The notes: generated by a model not told the origin, from the letters alone. A stretch of DNA of 64,000 bases from Macrostomum hystrix (GCA_950097015.1 CATNEN010000002.1:8757501-8821500), one strand, 5' to 3'; numbered from the stretch's first letter, positions 31,025 through 44,255 are shown. A program made the numbers and translations.

Positions 31025-32640
31025 AAAATGTGCAGGAGACTGTCTGCAGCAACAGCTGCCGTCCATTCGGTCGATATTGTGGAATGATGGAGCAGGTCTG
31101 AGGGGTCAGGGCCTCCAAAAATATTCGTGTTTCATGGCGACATGAAAAACCATCAGCGACTGAAATATTCAGAGAGGCAGCAGGGCGCTCTCAGTCCAAG
31201 AAATTCTCAAAGCTGAGTATGAAAAGATGGATGAATTTGCTGAGTTGGGCAAAGAAAATTTTTCGAGAATTTTTTGTGCAAACAGAAGCTGCTAAAATGG
31301 GGAGTGGACAGGGTTTAAGAGGGATCTGTTTTGGCCGCCTGTGGAATGATGAGAACCTCTGTTTATACATTTATACTCAAATAATTCCAGGCTCCGGGCG
31401 CTGATTCCGCCAGCTGGAGCTGCTCAACGTGAGTCCCGAGTAAAATAAGTCACTTTTTTTCTTTAATTTGCTTTTGTCTGCGTCTGACAAATTCTCAAAG
31501 GCTTTTACTTAATCCTGGGGCCTTCCGTGCCGTTAAAAAACAAACAGCTGAGCATAATAGGGAGTGTGATACTCAATTCAACTCGACGAATTCTGTTTTG
31601 CCCAAGGGCTCCGTCAGCTGCTGCTGCTGCTGCTGCTGTTCATTCCCAACTCTCACAATTGGCTGCCCCCAAGCGGTCCGCAGCAGCAGCGCTGATAGCA
31701 AATTACTGGCCAGTTTTTGCTGATGAAGAATAACAAACAAAAGCATCGCCAACGGGCAGTTATGAGGCTGAGCACAGGGGGTGTAAATGAAATTGTTTCA
31801 GCTCCCTGCACCGGCAACACTGGCCCGGAGGCTGCCACGGCCGCAGCGCTGAAACAACTGAAGGCCGTGTTTTTTAACAAACCAATTTGCAGTTTGTTTG
31901 ACCGAGCTCGAATCCGGCGCCTATGAGGAAAAGAGGAAAAACTGTGAAAAGCAATTTTTCATCCCGGCAAAACACCGAAGCCGGGCCTTATCTGCTTCTT
32001 CAAACTTTATTTGATCAGAGAGTTGCCGACGGGCTCCGAAAAGCATTCGATTCCGTCAAGTGAAAATAAAGAGAGACTGAAAAGTTGAGGAGGCGATAAG
32101 TGGGGTGGCTGCCGCCTCTGCTGCTGCTGCTGCTGATGCTGCTGGATGAAATTGATTTTCTGTTTGACTGACCAGCACCACCCCGATGTAAATTTGTGTT
32201 TGCTCAAGCAGTGGTCGCTGATGAAAAATGGTAATTCCTTCAGCTTTGAGCTATGGCAGGCAGTAGCGAAAACTCAAAGTTGCTTCAACAAACTCGGCTC
32301 GAGTGCTTGTTAGACATAAAATTCACTTGGAGCGCCGAAATCCAGCTGAGCCTGGAAATCAACGCCTTCATTAATCGACTCTCTCTGATCTGTGATTTAC
32401 GCCAAATCTGACACTTGAAGAACAAACAAAGCGTTTTTAGCCAAGCAGCTATCAGTTTGGGCCCGCAGCTTTCTGACAGAACTGATTTTACTGGTGTGAA
32501 GCCGCTTGTAGCAGCTTCTGCAACAGCTTTTCAAAATTTCAGCGCGTTTCTCGTCCAGGACGCCAGCTCCAGATATACATTGTGCCTGCTTCCCCTACTA
32601 CACTTGGTTAGGACACCCTCCCTGTATTACGGGTTAAAGT
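31025..32640. other. Unique DNA with two CTG triplet tracts
   Basis: Short (CTG)n tracts lie at about 31617-31640 and 32118-32150. A short GT/AG-bounded interval (31391-31428) and an open frame after TTGTTTCAG (about 31801-31926) were noted but are not strong enough to call exons. Confidence 0.4.
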
Positions 32641-32641
32641 C

Positions 32642-35600
32642 TTCAAAGCGGTAGAGACACCCTGTCCTCAAGGATGTAGAGACACCCGGTCTTCAAGGAT
32701 GTAGAGACACCCTGTCCTCAAGGATGTAGAGACACCCGGTCTTCAAGGAGGTAGAGACACCCTGTCCTCAAGGATGTAGAGACACCCTGTCCTCAAGGAG
32801 GTAGAGACACCCTGTCCTCGAGGATGTAGAGACACCCTCTCTTCAAGGATGTAAAGACACCCTGTCCTCGAGGATGTAGAGACACCCTCTCTTCAAGGAT
32901 GTAAAGACACCCTGTCCTCGAGGATGTAGAGACACCCTCTCTTCAAGGATGTAAAGACACCCTGTCCTCAAGAAGATAGAGACACCCTGTCCTCAAGGAT
33001 GTAGAGACACCCTGTCCTCAAGGATGTAGAGACACCCTCTCTTCAAGGAGGTAGAGACACCCTGTCCTCAAGAAGATAGAGACACCCTGTCCTCAAGGAT
33101 GTAGAGACACCCTGTCCTCAAGGATGTAGAGACACCCTGTCCTCAAGGATGTAGAGACACCCTGTCCTCAAGGATGTAGAGACACCCTGTCCTCAAGGAT
33201 GTAGAGACACCCTGTCCTCAAGGATGTAGAGACACCCGGTCTTCAAGGAGGTAGAGACACACTGTCCTCGAGGATATAGAGACACCCTCTCTTCAAGGAT
33301 GTAAAGACACCCTGTCCTCGAGGATGTAGAGACACCCTCTCTTCAAGGATGTAAAGACACCCTGTCCTCGAGGATGTAGAGACACCCTCTCTTCAAGGAT
33401 GTAAAGACACCCTGTCCTCGAGGATGTAGAGACACCCTCTCTTCAAGGATGTAAAGACACCCTGTCCTCAAGAAGATAGAGACACCCTGTCCTCAAGGAT
33501 GTAGAGACACCCTGTCCTCAAGGATGTAGAGACACCCTCTCTTCAAGGAGGTAGAGACACCCTGTCCTCAAGAAGATAGAGACACCCTGTCCTCAAGGAT
33601 GTAGAGACACCCTGTCCTCAAGGATGTAGAGACACCCTGTCCTCAAGGATGTAGAGACACCCTGTCTTCAAGGATGTAGAGACACCCGCTCTTCAAGGAT
33701 GTAGAGACACCCGGTCTTCAAGGATGTAGAGACACCCTGTCCTCAAGGATGTAGAGACACCCGGTCTTCAAGGATGTAGAGACACCCTGTCCTCAAGGAT
33801 GTAGAGATACCCTCTCTTCAAGGATGTATAGACACCCTGTCCTCAAGGATGTAGAGACACCCGGTCTTCAAAGATGTAGAGACACCCTGTCCTCGAGGAT
33901 ATAGAGACACCCTCTCTTCAAGGATGTAAAGACACCCTGTCCTCAAGAAGATAGAGACACCCTGTCCTCAAGGATGTAGAGACACCCTGTCCTCAAGGAT
34001 GTAGAGACACCCGGTCTTCAAAGATGTAGAGACACCCGGTCTTCAAGGATGTAGAGACACCCTGTCCTCAATAAGATAGAGACACCCTGTCCTCAAGGAT
34101 GTAGAGACACCCGGTCTTCAAGGAGGTAGAGACACACTGTCCTCGAGGATATAGAGACACCCTCTCTTCAAGGATGTAAAGACACCCTGTCCTCAAGAAG
34201 ATAGAGACACCCTGTCCTCAAGGATGTAGAGACACCCTGTCCTCAAGGATGTAGAGACACCCGGTCTTCAAAGATGTAGAGACACCCGGTCTTCAAGGAT
34301 GTAGAGACACCCTGTCCTCAATAAGATAGAGACACCCTGTCCTCAAGGATGTAGAGACACCCGGTCTTCAAGGAGGTAGAGACACACTGTCCTCGAGGAT
34401 ATAGAGACACCCTCTCTTCAAGGATGTAAAGACACCCTGTCCTCGAGGATGTAGAGACACCCTCTCTTCAAGGATGTAAAGACACCCTGTCCTCGAGGAT
34501 GTAGAGACACCCTCTCTTCAAGGATGTAAAGACACCCTGTCCTCGAGGATGTAGAGACACCCTCTCTTCAAGGATGTAAAGACACCCTGTCCTCAAGAAG
34601 ATAGAGACACCCTGTCCTCAAGGATGTAGAGACACCCTGTCCTCAAGGATGTAGAGACACCCTCTCTTCAAGGAGGTAGAGACACCCTGTCCTCAAGAAG
34701 ATAGAGACACCCTGTCCTCAAGGATGTAGAGACACCCTGTCCTCAAGGATGTAGAGACACCCTGTCCTCAAGGATGTAGAGACACCCTGTCCTCAAGGAT
34801 GTAGAGACACCCTGTCCTCAAGGATGTAGAGACACCCTGTCCTCAAGGATGTAGAGACACCCGGTCTTCAAGGAGGTAGAGACACACTGTCCTCGAGGAT
34901 ATAGAGACACCCTCTCTTCAAGGATGTAAAGACACCCTGTCCTCGAGGATGTAGAGACACCCTCTCTTCAAGGATGTAAAGACACCCTGTCCTCGAGGAT
35001 GTAGAGACACCCTCTCTTCAAGGATGTAAAGGCACCCTGTCCTCGAGGATGTAGAGACACCCTCTCTTCAAGGATGTAAAGACACCCTGTCCTCAAGAAG
35101 ATAGAGACACCCTGTCCTCAAGGATGTAGAGACACCCTGTCCTCAAGGATGTAGAGACACCCTCTCTTCAAGGAGGTAGAGACACCCTGTCCTCAAGAAG
35201 ATAGAGACACCCTGTCCTCAAGGATGTAGAGACACCCTGTCCTCAAGGATGTAGAGACACCCTGTCCTCAAGGATGTAGAGACACCCTGTCCTCAAGGAT
35301 GTAGAGACACCCTGTCCTCAAGGATGTAGAGACACCCTGTCCTCAAGGATGTAGAGACACCCGGTCTTCAAGGATGTAGAGACACCCTGTCCTCAAGGAT
35401 GTAGAGACACCCGGTCTTCAAGGAGGTAGAGACACACTGTCCTCGAGGATATAGAGACACCCTCTCTTCAAGGATGTAAAGACACCCTGTCCTCGAGGAT
35501 GTAGAGACACCCTCTCTTCAAGGATGTAAAGACACCCTGTCCTCGAGGATGTAGAGACACCCTCTCTTCAAGGATGTAAAGGCACCCTGTCCTCGAGGAT

Positions 35601-36697
35601 GTAGAGACACCCTCTCTTCAAGGATGTAAAGACACCCTGTCCTCAAGAAGATAGAGACACCCTGTCCTCAAGGATGTAGAGACACCCTGTCCTCAAGGAT
35701 GTAGAGACACCCTCTCTTCAAGGAGGTAGAGACACCCTGTCCTCAAGAAGATAGAGACACCCTGTCCTCAAGGATGTAGAGACACCCTGTCCTCAAGGAT
35801 GTAGAGACACCCTGTCCTCAAGGATGTAGAGACACCCTGTCCTCAAGGATGTAGAGACACCCTGTCCTCAAGGATGTAGAGACACCCTGTCCTCAAGGAT
35901 GTAGAGACACCCGGTCTTCAAGGATGTAGAGACACCCTGTCCTCAAGGATGTAGAGACACCCGGTCTTCAAGGAGGTAGAGACACACTGTCCTCGAGGAT
36001 ATAGAGACACCCTCTCTTCAAGGATGTAAAGACACCCTGTCCTCGAGGATGTAGAGACACCCTCTCTTCAAGGATGTAAAGACACCCTGTCCTCGAGGAT
36101 GTAGAGACACCCTCTCTTCAAGGATGTAAAGACACCCTGTCCTCGAGGATGTAGAGACACCCTCTCTTCAAGGATGTAAAGACACCCTGTCCTCAAGAAG
36201 ATAGAGACACCCTGTCCTCAAGGATGTAGAGACACCCTGTCCTCAAGGATGTAGAGACACCCTCTCTTCAAGGAGGTAGAGACACCCTGTCCTCAAGAAG
36301 ATAGAGACACCCTGTCCTCAAGGATGTAGAGACACCCTGTCCTCAAGGATGTAGAGACACCCTGTCCTCAAGGATGTAGAGACACCCTGTCTTCAAGGAT
36401 GTAGAGACACCCGGTCTTCAAAGATGTAGAGACACCCTGTCCTCGAGGATATAGAGACACCCTCTCTTCAAGGATGTAAAGACACCCTGTCCTCAAGAAG
36501 ATAGAGACACCCTGTCCTCAAGGATGTAGAGACACCCTGTCCTCAAGGATGTAGAGACACCCGGTCTTCAAAGATGTAGAGACACCCTGTCCTCAAGGAT
36601 GTAGAGACACCCGGTCTTCAAAGATGTAGAGACACCCTGTCTTCAAGGATGTAGAGACACCCTGTCCTCAAGGAGGTAGAGACCCCCTGTCTTCTAG
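32642..36697 (+). repeat. 25-bp minisatellite, about 4 kb, with higher-order repeats
   Basis: About 160 units of GGATGTAGAGACACCCTGTC followed by CTCAA. Unit classes (CTGTCCTCAA, CTCTCTTCAA, CGGTCTTCAA, CTGTCCTCGA, and GAAGATAGAG starts) recur in a fixed order. The marker GACACACTGTCCTCGAGGAT appears near 33246, 34132, 34382, 34882, 35432 and 35982, showing larger blocks of about 250, 500 and 550 bp. This is the largest array in the window. Confidence 0.97.
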
Positions 36698-37165
36698 GCT
36701 GGCAAGTCTTTAAGAAATTCGCGAACCGCCAAAGCAGTATAACTCTGTCGCAGGATTTTGACAATCCGCCCGAGCCGCCTGTCTTACTGTCAGTTTCTTG
36801 TAAAAAGCATTTTAAATTCGCGCCACTGTCCTGTCAAAACTGCGAAGCTTAGCCGGCTGCTGCGACCGATCAATAATCTCGAGGATTTGCTGGCGTCTGT
36901 CACTTGTTCAACTAGACGGCGGTGCTTGATAAATGGGGATCTGGGATGGATTATTGCCGCTTGAGTCCACCGAATTTGCATTCCGCTTGTGAGATTTTCT
37001 GAATCACAAAGTTGACTGAATTTAAAACGAAAAAAACTCGATTAAAGGGCCACAAAACGGGCTGCATGCAGGACAGAAACATTTGGCAAGACTGCGTTAG
37101 AAATGAGGAATTCTAAGTGAGGCTTCGATGATTACAGATGGCAAGGATAGCGAATGCTAAGGTGA
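36698..37165. other. No gene seen
   Basis: Unique spacer between two arrays, with short overlapping open frames on both strands and no splice-bounded coding sequence. Confidence 0.55.
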
Positions 37166-38412
37166 GAAGGTTCAGGGGAGAGATTCAGGGGAGAGATTCA
37201 GGAGTAAAAAGGTTCAGGGGAAGAAGCAGTATAGTGGAGAGATTCAGGAGTAAAAAGGTTCAGGGGAAGAAGCAGTATAGTGGAGAGATTCAGGAGTAAA
37301 AAGGTTCAGGGGAAGAAGGTTCTGGGGAAGAAGGTTCAGGGGAAGAAGCTTCAGGGGAAGAAGGTTCAGGGGAAGAAGGTTCAGGGGAAGAAGGTTCAGG
37401 GGAAGAAGGTTCAGGGGAAGAAGGTTCAGTGGAGAGATTCAGGAGTAAAAAGGTTCAGGGGAAGAAGGTTCAGGGGAAGAAGGTTCAGTGGAGAGATTCA
37501 GGAGTAAAAAGGTTCAGGGGAAGAAGGTTCAGGGGAAGAAGGTTCAGTGGAGAGATTCAGGAGTAAAAAGGTTCATGGTAAGAAGGTTCAGGGGAAGAAG
37601 GTTCACAAGAAGAATGTTCAGGGGAAGAAGGTTCAGTGGATAGATTCAGGAGTAAAAAGGTTCAGGGGAAGAAGGTTCAGGGGAAGAAGGTTCAGTGGAT
37701 AGATTCAGGAGTAAAATGGTTCAGGGGAAGAAGGTTCAGGGGAAGAAGGTTCAGGGGAAGAAGGTTCAGGGGAAGAAGGTTCAGTGGAGAGATTCAGGAG
37801 TAAAAAGGTTCAGGGGAAGAAGGTTCAGGGGAAGAAGGTTCAGGGGAAGAAGGTTCAGTGGATAGATTCAGGAGTAAAATGGTTCAGGGGAAGAAGGTTC
37901 AGGGGAAGAAGGTTCAGGGGAAGAAGGTTCAGGGGAAGAAGGTTCAGGGGAAGAAGGTTCAGGGGAAGAATGTTCAGTGGATAGATTCAGGAGTAAAAAG
38001 GTTCAGGGGAAGAAGGTTCAGGGGAAGAAGGTTCAGTGGATAAATTCAGGAGTAAAAAGGTTCAGGGGAAGAAGGTTCAGGGGAAGAAGGTTCAGTGGAG
38101 AGATTCAGGAGTAAAAAGGTTCAGGGGAAGAAGGTTCAGGGGAAGAAGGTTCAGGGGAAGAAGGTTCAGGGGAAGAAGGTTCAGTGGATAGATTCAGGAG
38201 TAAAAAGGTTCAGGGGAAGAAGGTTCAGGGGAAGAAGGTTCATGGGAAGAAGGTTCAGGGGAAGAAGGTTCAGGGGAAGAAGGTTCAGGGGAAGAAGGTT
38301 CAGAGGAAGAAGGTTCAGGGGAAGAAGATTCAGGGGAAGAAGGTTCACGAGAAGAAGGTTCAGGGGAAGAAGGTTCAGGGGGAAAAGGTTCAGGGGATGA
38401 AGGTTCAGGGGA
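37166..38412 (+). repeat. 15-bp minisatellite with an inserted spacer unit
   Basis: GGTTCAGGGGAAGAA units in runs of two to nine, broken at intervals by AGATTCAGGAGTAAAAA preceded by CAGTGGAG or CAGTGGAT. Long K-V-Q-G-K-K and R-F-R-G-R frames stay open because the unit is a multiple of three. Confidence 0.96.
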
Positions 38413-39185
38413 ATGTTGACTTTGCTGTTGCTGTGGACAATACGAGGCCGAGGTCTGAGCCGAGTGTTGGAGTGAGTGAAATCCTTAGCGTAGAAAACTC
38501 GCAAATCCCATTGAAATTGTCCCTCCTAGAGGCTCAAAGCCCCCCTACCACAACTTCCCCAACCGCTGAGATCGTCAGCGACGAAAACAAATTTCTGAGA
38601 AGCTTTAGAAATCCACAAAATTTTGTCTACCACAGACTCCTGAGCCCTCGAAATTTGTTCGAGATGGAAAATAGTGCGCGCAAGCAATCACAATGCGTCC
38701 ATTTCATCTGGTGATTTAGTGGTGTTTAGAGCTAGCGCAACTCTCCGCCGCGAGGCCAGCTTCTCGTGTTTCAGCAGGCCCCTCCTTAGTATTCATGGAA
38801 TCGGGGCAGGGCCACGCTCCGCCTAGCATTAAAAATGTGTCACTTGATAATCCTGAAATTCCGCGACTTATTACAAACATCGATGCATCATTTTTCCTTT
38901 TGATTTTCTAAGGATTATCTGGGCGGCGTCAAATTTATGAAAAATATGCAAATTTTGGACACGGACCCGCGAGCCGGCGGGCCGGCCGAGTTTCTCAGTC
39001 CTCAGCTCAACTTCTAGGGGATTTTTTGGCAGCTACTTGTTTAAAAATTTGACTTGCTCATGATCATTGCAGCTCACAGTCTCCATGGTGGCTTTGATTT
39101 GTCTCGAAACTGGCTTACCGCAGGGCAGGGTCTCGTCCCCTCCCGATGTCGACTTAAGAGATTCGAACTTGGGATTTTATACTTG
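38413..39185. other. No gene seen
   Basis: Unique DNA between the 15-bp array and a SINE. An open plus frame continues out of the array for about 100 codons (to 38714), but it lacks splice or start evidence of its own. Confidence 0.5.
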
Positions 39186-39370
39186 AAGGACAAGGGTTCG
39201 ATTCCCGACTCCACTGCAATAATTAGTGTGCTTTAGCCGCGGAGAGAAGGCTTTTGGGCTTGTTGTGCAATTTACGCCCTTTAGGGCCAACCGCCAAGGC
39301 TCAGTGAAAGTGTACGCTGACTGACGTAGTCAGGGCAGATTTAAACTTTGGGTGGGCGTGTACACAGCCT
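39186..39370 (+). mobile_element. tRNA-derived SINE, plus strand, diverged copy 4
   Basis: The B-box-like GGTTCGATTCCCGACTCC is followed by GCCGCGGAGAGAAGGCTTTTG, GGGCTTGTTGTGCAATTTACG and CAGTGAAAGTGTACGCTGAC, matching the body of the other copies. The head is diverged or replaced and the tail is short. Confidence 0.75.
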
Positions 39371-39559
39371 TTGGAAGCCTAGGCTGCGACACTAGAAATA
39401 CCATGACATATGTCTATGGTAAAGATCCACACATGACATACCCACAGATGACACTTCATTTCAGCTTTCTATGGTCTGAAGTTCTGAAGTTCTACGCTCT
39501 GAAGTACTTCTAATATACTTAAAAGTATATTTCGGGTTTTATAATACTTAAGTTTTAAC

Positions 39560-39805
39560 ACCCGAAGTATCCATTCTTGAGTTTCCGATCCCGAAGTTTC
39601 CATTCCTGAAGTTTACATTCTTGAGTTTTCAACCCTAAAGTTTCCATTCCTGAAGTTTCCATTCCTGAATTTTCCATTCCTCAAGTTTCCATTCCTGACG
39701 TTTCTATTCCTGAAGTTTCTATTCCTGAGGTTTCCATTCCTGAGGTTTCCATTCCCAAAGTTTCCATTCCTGAGATTTCCATTCCTGCAGTTTATGATCC
39801 TGAAG
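39560..39805 (+). repeat. 15-bp minisatellite, diverged
   Basis: About 16 units near GTTTCCATTCCTGAA, many with substitutions, which suggests an older or less active array than its neighbours. Confidence 0.9.
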
Positions 39806-40574
39806 TTTTCATTCCTTTCGTCTGTTAAATTTCTCTTGACAAAAAGATTCCTAAAAAATGTTTCTAAAATGTTTCTCAAAGCCTTCAGAGGGCAGCCATC
39901 GATTTAAAACCGCGAGTCTGTTCAAAGTAAATTTGGAATTTTCAGATGGCCGAGAAATTTTGCCTTCGAATTTCTTGGCAGCAATTTTTGTGTCTCCGAA
40001 TTTGTTTTAGAAAGGCAGAAGAAAAAAATCAATGAAAGTTCGGCTGGACGCTGGGGTGGGTGGTTGCCGCCCAGTTTCTAGGGGAGGGGGCGGACACAGC
40101 TGATTAAAAACGGCTCGCAGAGGATTTGCTTGAGGAGGCAGATTTTAATCTGACAAGCAGGCAGAGAAAAGAGGATTAGAGAGGCCAAAACTTGCCAGTG
40201 CCTGGCGCGCCAGTTTTTCTGCCATTTCTGGCCCCCTGCTCGGGAATGGGATAATTTCACCTCATTCGACCATCGGCTCCCCCAGTCCCCACATTTTTTC
40301 CAGGAAAAGCTGGTCGATGAAACTACATTTGGCGGAGGCTGGGGCGGGTGTCGAGGCGAGGGGGGCTGAATTTCATATTAATCCGCATCTCAGGCTCCGT
40401 GCGTGCTGCTAAATTCGGCAGCGGCTAATGGTGGGCAGCGGCGAGTGTCCGTTGGGGTGGCGACATTTTTTAAAAGAATATAATTTATGCATAAGCGCTC
40501 GAGCAGATGATGCGTTTTAATAAGCTGGCGAAGGTGGCCAGCTCAGGGCCAGGGCTAACTTATCGATTATCACT
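39806..40574. other. No gene seen
   Basis: Unique DNA of mixed composition, with no array or coding signal. Confidence 0.55.
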
Positions 40575-40905
40575 GAGTAGTAGCGAGTAACGAGTAGCGA
40601 GTAACGAGTAGCGAGTAACGAGTAGCGAGTAACGAGTAGCGAGTAACGAGTAGCGAGTAATGAGTAGCGAGTAACGAGTAGCGAGTAACGAGTAGCGAGT
40701 AACGAGTAGCGAGTAACGAGTAGCGAGTAACGAGTAGCTAGTAACGAGTAGTGAGTAACGAGTAGCGAGTAGCGAGTAGCGAGTAACGAGTAGCGAGTAA
40801 CGAGTAGCGAGTAGCGAGTAGCGAGTAAAGAGTAGCGAGTAAAGAGTAGCGAGTAACGAGTAACGAGTAACGATTAACGAGTAGCCAGTAACGAATAATG
40901 AGTAA
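40575..40905 (+). repeat. 14-bp minisatellite
   Basis: Alternating GAGTAGC and GAGTAAC heptamers make a 14-bp unit, about 23 copies. The alternation breaks to GAGTAGC runs near 40768 and 40810. Confidence 0.95.
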
Positions 40906-41768
40906 CGAGAATATTTCGAATATTATAATCTAACGAAGGATTAGAAACGGTATAGTTTAACGATTTAAATCAACGTTTTGCCCAAGAGGCAGAAAATCTA
41001 ACGCGCAGTAACTTTTTTATTAATGATAAAATCAACGATTTAAACTGAGTTTAACGCTCTTCAAAAGGAGATCACAGCCTTTCGGGTCGTCGCATCGCTC
41101 CGAAATCGCTCTTGAACCCTCACGGCTCCCCCCCAAATCTCTCTCAAGTCCCAAAAATTTCTCCCAGCCGATCTCAAGGAAAAAAATCTTTTAAAAAATG
41201 AAAAAGAAGATTTCTTCAGCCGATTTCTTGAAACTGCAGCGGGCCGGGCGGGACCCACCGAAGGGGAGAAAATGATGACGATGATTTTGTGAGAAAATTT
41301 AATCTTCCTCAGAGAGACGGACAGGGGCCGAGGCGGCAGGTCCGAGGCTCCAGAAAAAAGCGATTCAATTTGAAGTGTCGGAGGGGGAGCTGGCGGAGAT
41401 AAAAGAGGCCGGGCTGGGTTGGAGGCAGATTATGCAAATCTCTGGGCATCTCCCAGCCGCAATTTTCCAGCCCTTTATTCAGCGGACACACGTGGCTCTA
41501 AAATTTAATTTCTTAAAAAGGCGCGGGGTTTGCGGCTTGCCCGCGAGAAACTGCGACGCCGGGCCGTTGGAGGGGCTTTAAAAATATCGATTTTCCTTCG
41601 TACAACTTTTTCTTCTCTTTTTCTCAGAACTCGCCCAGTTTGACAGACTCATTAGGGCACCGACTCATCCGCTAGCATGGGGAACTCGGAGCCTTGGGAT
41701 CCACCAGCTTTGTCTCTGCCTGAGCATCCGCTTCCCCTGCGCTACGGACTACACCAGCATCTTCTGCA
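40906..41768. other. Unique DNA; weak coding hint at its right end
   Basis: After TTTTCTCAG (41619-41627) an ATG at 41677 opens a frame M-G-N-S-E-P-W-D-P-P that runs into the next array. I do not call it an exon because no donor precedes the array. Confidence 0.35.
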
Positions 41769-42446
41769 TTGTAACCTAATCCTCTACCCCTCTCCCAATG
41801 GACCCTAATCCTCTACCCCATCCCATTGGACCCTAATCCTCTACCCCTCTCCCAATGGACCCTAATCCTCTACCCCTCTCCCAATGGACCCTAATCCTCT
41901 ACCCCTCTCCCAATGGACCCTAATCCTCTACCCCATCCCATTGTACCCTAATCCTCTACCCCATCCCATTGTACCCTAATCCCGCTACCCTAATCCCGCT
42001 ACCCTAATCCCACTACCCTAATCCTCTACCCCATCCCATTGCACCCTAATCCTCTACCCCTCTCCCAATGGACCCTAATCCTCTACCCCATCCCATTGCA
42101 CCCTAATCGTCTACCCCTCTCCCAATGGACCCTAATCCTCTACGCCATCCCATTGTACCCTAATCCCGCTACCCTAATCCCACTACCCTAATCCCACTAC
42201 CCTAATCCTCTACCCCATCCCATTGCACCCTAATCCTCTACCCCTCTCCCAATGGACCCTAATCCTCTACCCCATCCCATTGTACCCTAATCACACTACC
42301 CTAATCCCACTATCCTAATCACACTACCCTAATCCCACTACCCTAATCCCACTACCCTAATCCCACTACCCTAATCCCACTACCCTAATCCCACTACCCT
42401 AATCCCACTACCCTAATCCCACTACCCTAACCCCACTACCCTAATC
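41769..42446 (+). repeat. Compound 29-bp / 13-bp minisatellite
   Basis: CCCTAATCCTCTACCCCTCT followed by CCCAATGGA (29 bp) alternates with a shorter CCCATCCCATTG form. On the right it becomes a simple 13-bp CCCTAATCCCACTA-type repeat. The shared CCCTAATCC core suggests that one arose from the other. Confidence 0.94.
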
Positions 42447-43184
42447 CCAGAAAAAATGTCCACGCCTTTCTTCCAAAACCCTATTCCCAAAAACCAAATC
42501 CCACACCCCAAATCCAACTACCTAATCCCTCAACTCTAATCCCACCACCGACTAGCCGAATCCCAATGCCCCACTCCCACCAGTTCTCTTCCCGTAGCTG
42601 TCCATCTTTAGTTCTAATCAGTTTCAGCATTTTAATCACAAAATTTTCTGGCACAGCATATCGTTCTAGTTCTGGTCGGTTATATTAAGAAAATGCTGAT
42701 GGGCAGACAGACAGCTAGCAATGGGGATTAGAGGGGCTGGTTTAGGGATCTGAAATGCTGCGACAAGCCAGCGAGTCAAGTGCTGGTCCCCCGGAGTCTC
42801 CGGGACTGATTAAAATTCCAAATCAGATGTGAAGGAATGACCCTTGAAGCCCGCTCAGAGGCTCTCAACCTCAGCTGTGTGCTCATGTGTGAATCAAATT
42901 GCATCGCTGAGCCATCCGAGTTCATAACCATCATTATCTGCGCTTCCACCTCTCGCCCGTCCACTTGGCTGCCAGGTGGGCCTAGCCGGTCAACCGAACA
43001 CGACTGCTTTTCATTTCTAAGAAACCGAACGGAAAGATAAAAAAGCAGGCCGAGTTTTTTTAAGCGAAGACAAACGAGATTAGGGAAAACTCATCCGCAT
43101 CAACTTGAGTAGCCACTTCTGAGACTGCTCAACACGACAGGAGTTGCATCTCAATTTGATCACCTTCTCAATTCCTGAGAAGGA
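42447..43184. other. No gene seen
   Basis: Unique DNA with short overlapping frames only. Confidence 0.55.
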
Positions 43185-43462
43185 ATTAGCAAATGGTTTG
43201 CTAATCTATTCTTTAAGATTAAGGAATGGATTGCTAATCTATTCTAGAAGATTAAGGAATGGATTGCTAATCTATTCTAGAAGATTAAGGAATGGATTGC
43301 TAATCTATTCTAGAAGATTAAGGAATGGATTGCTAATCTATTCTAGAAGATTAAGGAATGGATTGCTAATCTATTCTAGAAGATTAAGGAATGGATTGCT
43401 AATCTATTCTAGAAGATTAAGGAATGGATTGCTAATCTATTCAAGCAGATTAAGGAGCAGAA
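43185..43462 (+). repeat. 33-bp minisatellite
   Basis: About eight units of GGATTGCTAATCTATTCTAG followed by AAGATTAAGGAAT. The middle units are essentially identical and edge units diverge. An 11-codon frame stays open because 33 is a multiple of three. Confidence 0.96.
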
Positions 43463-44255
43463 TGATGGGTACATTGTAGGTAAATCCATCAGCCAGTTTG
43501 TCTTTCATTTCTTTGCTATTTTATTATTCCAAAAGCGATTTGTCAGAAATCTGGGGGCTTTCAACTTGGAACGATAAACAAAGTAAGGAAAATGAAAAAT
43601 AAATGACGACACGAGGAGGCAGATTTGAACGCAGGATAAATAAGCAGCCCCGCTGCCAAACCCCCGCACAAATTAATGGGAAAATAAAAACAGGCAATCA
43701 CCAACCGCTGATAAAGAAATAAAGGAATCAAGATTTGGCTGGATGGGATAATGCGGCCGGTGCATTACGGGAAATGTACAAATCCGGTTCGTAAATCAAA
43801 ATTCTTTCTCCGCCCCTGCCCGGCCTCCAGTTGTCCGAAATCGCTTGCGGATATAATTTTTCTTTTTCTTTTTAAATTTGCACAACAAATGGAAAGTGGT
43901 GGCCGCTCGATTTATCAACGCTGCTGAGTGCAGGAAGCGGCTTTGAGTCGAGTCGAGACTCGAGCATAAAAACAGGAAAATCACGGCCCTCCGCTTTTTA
44001 GCGCTCTGAGAAACGAGAAATTGAGGAGCCAGTTTTTTTCAACGTAGATTTGATTATCCTTCCTGAAGAAGCTTTTAGGGTTTTGTCTGATCATGCTGGA
44101 GTGATTAAACGACTGGATTTATATTTCACCTGCTAATAAATGCTGAAGGTTGACCGCCATCTTTTATAGGGCGTTTTCGGCCCTCATAAATCGGATTTAT
44201 ATTGCTTCCGATCAGGCGATTCTCGTGATCTTAAGCTCGTCTCTCATTTTACAGT
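43463..44255. other. No gene seen
   Basis: Unique A+T-rich DNA without coding signal. Confidence 0.55.

Noticed and set aside
31391-31926. Short GT/AG-bounded interval (31391-31428) and an open segment after TTGTTTCAG (31801-31926)
   Set aside because: They have splice-like edges, but frames do not connect to each other or to a neighbouring gene, and such sites are common by chance.
41677-41812. ATG frame M-G-N-S-E-P-W-D-P-P preceding the CCCTAATCC array
   Set aside because: It runs directly into the array and stops, with no donor and no matching exon.
41769-42446. Telomere-like CCCTAA repeats
   Set aside because: CCCTAA occurs only as part of 13- and 29-bp units (CCCTAATCCCACTA and longer), not as a hexamer array.
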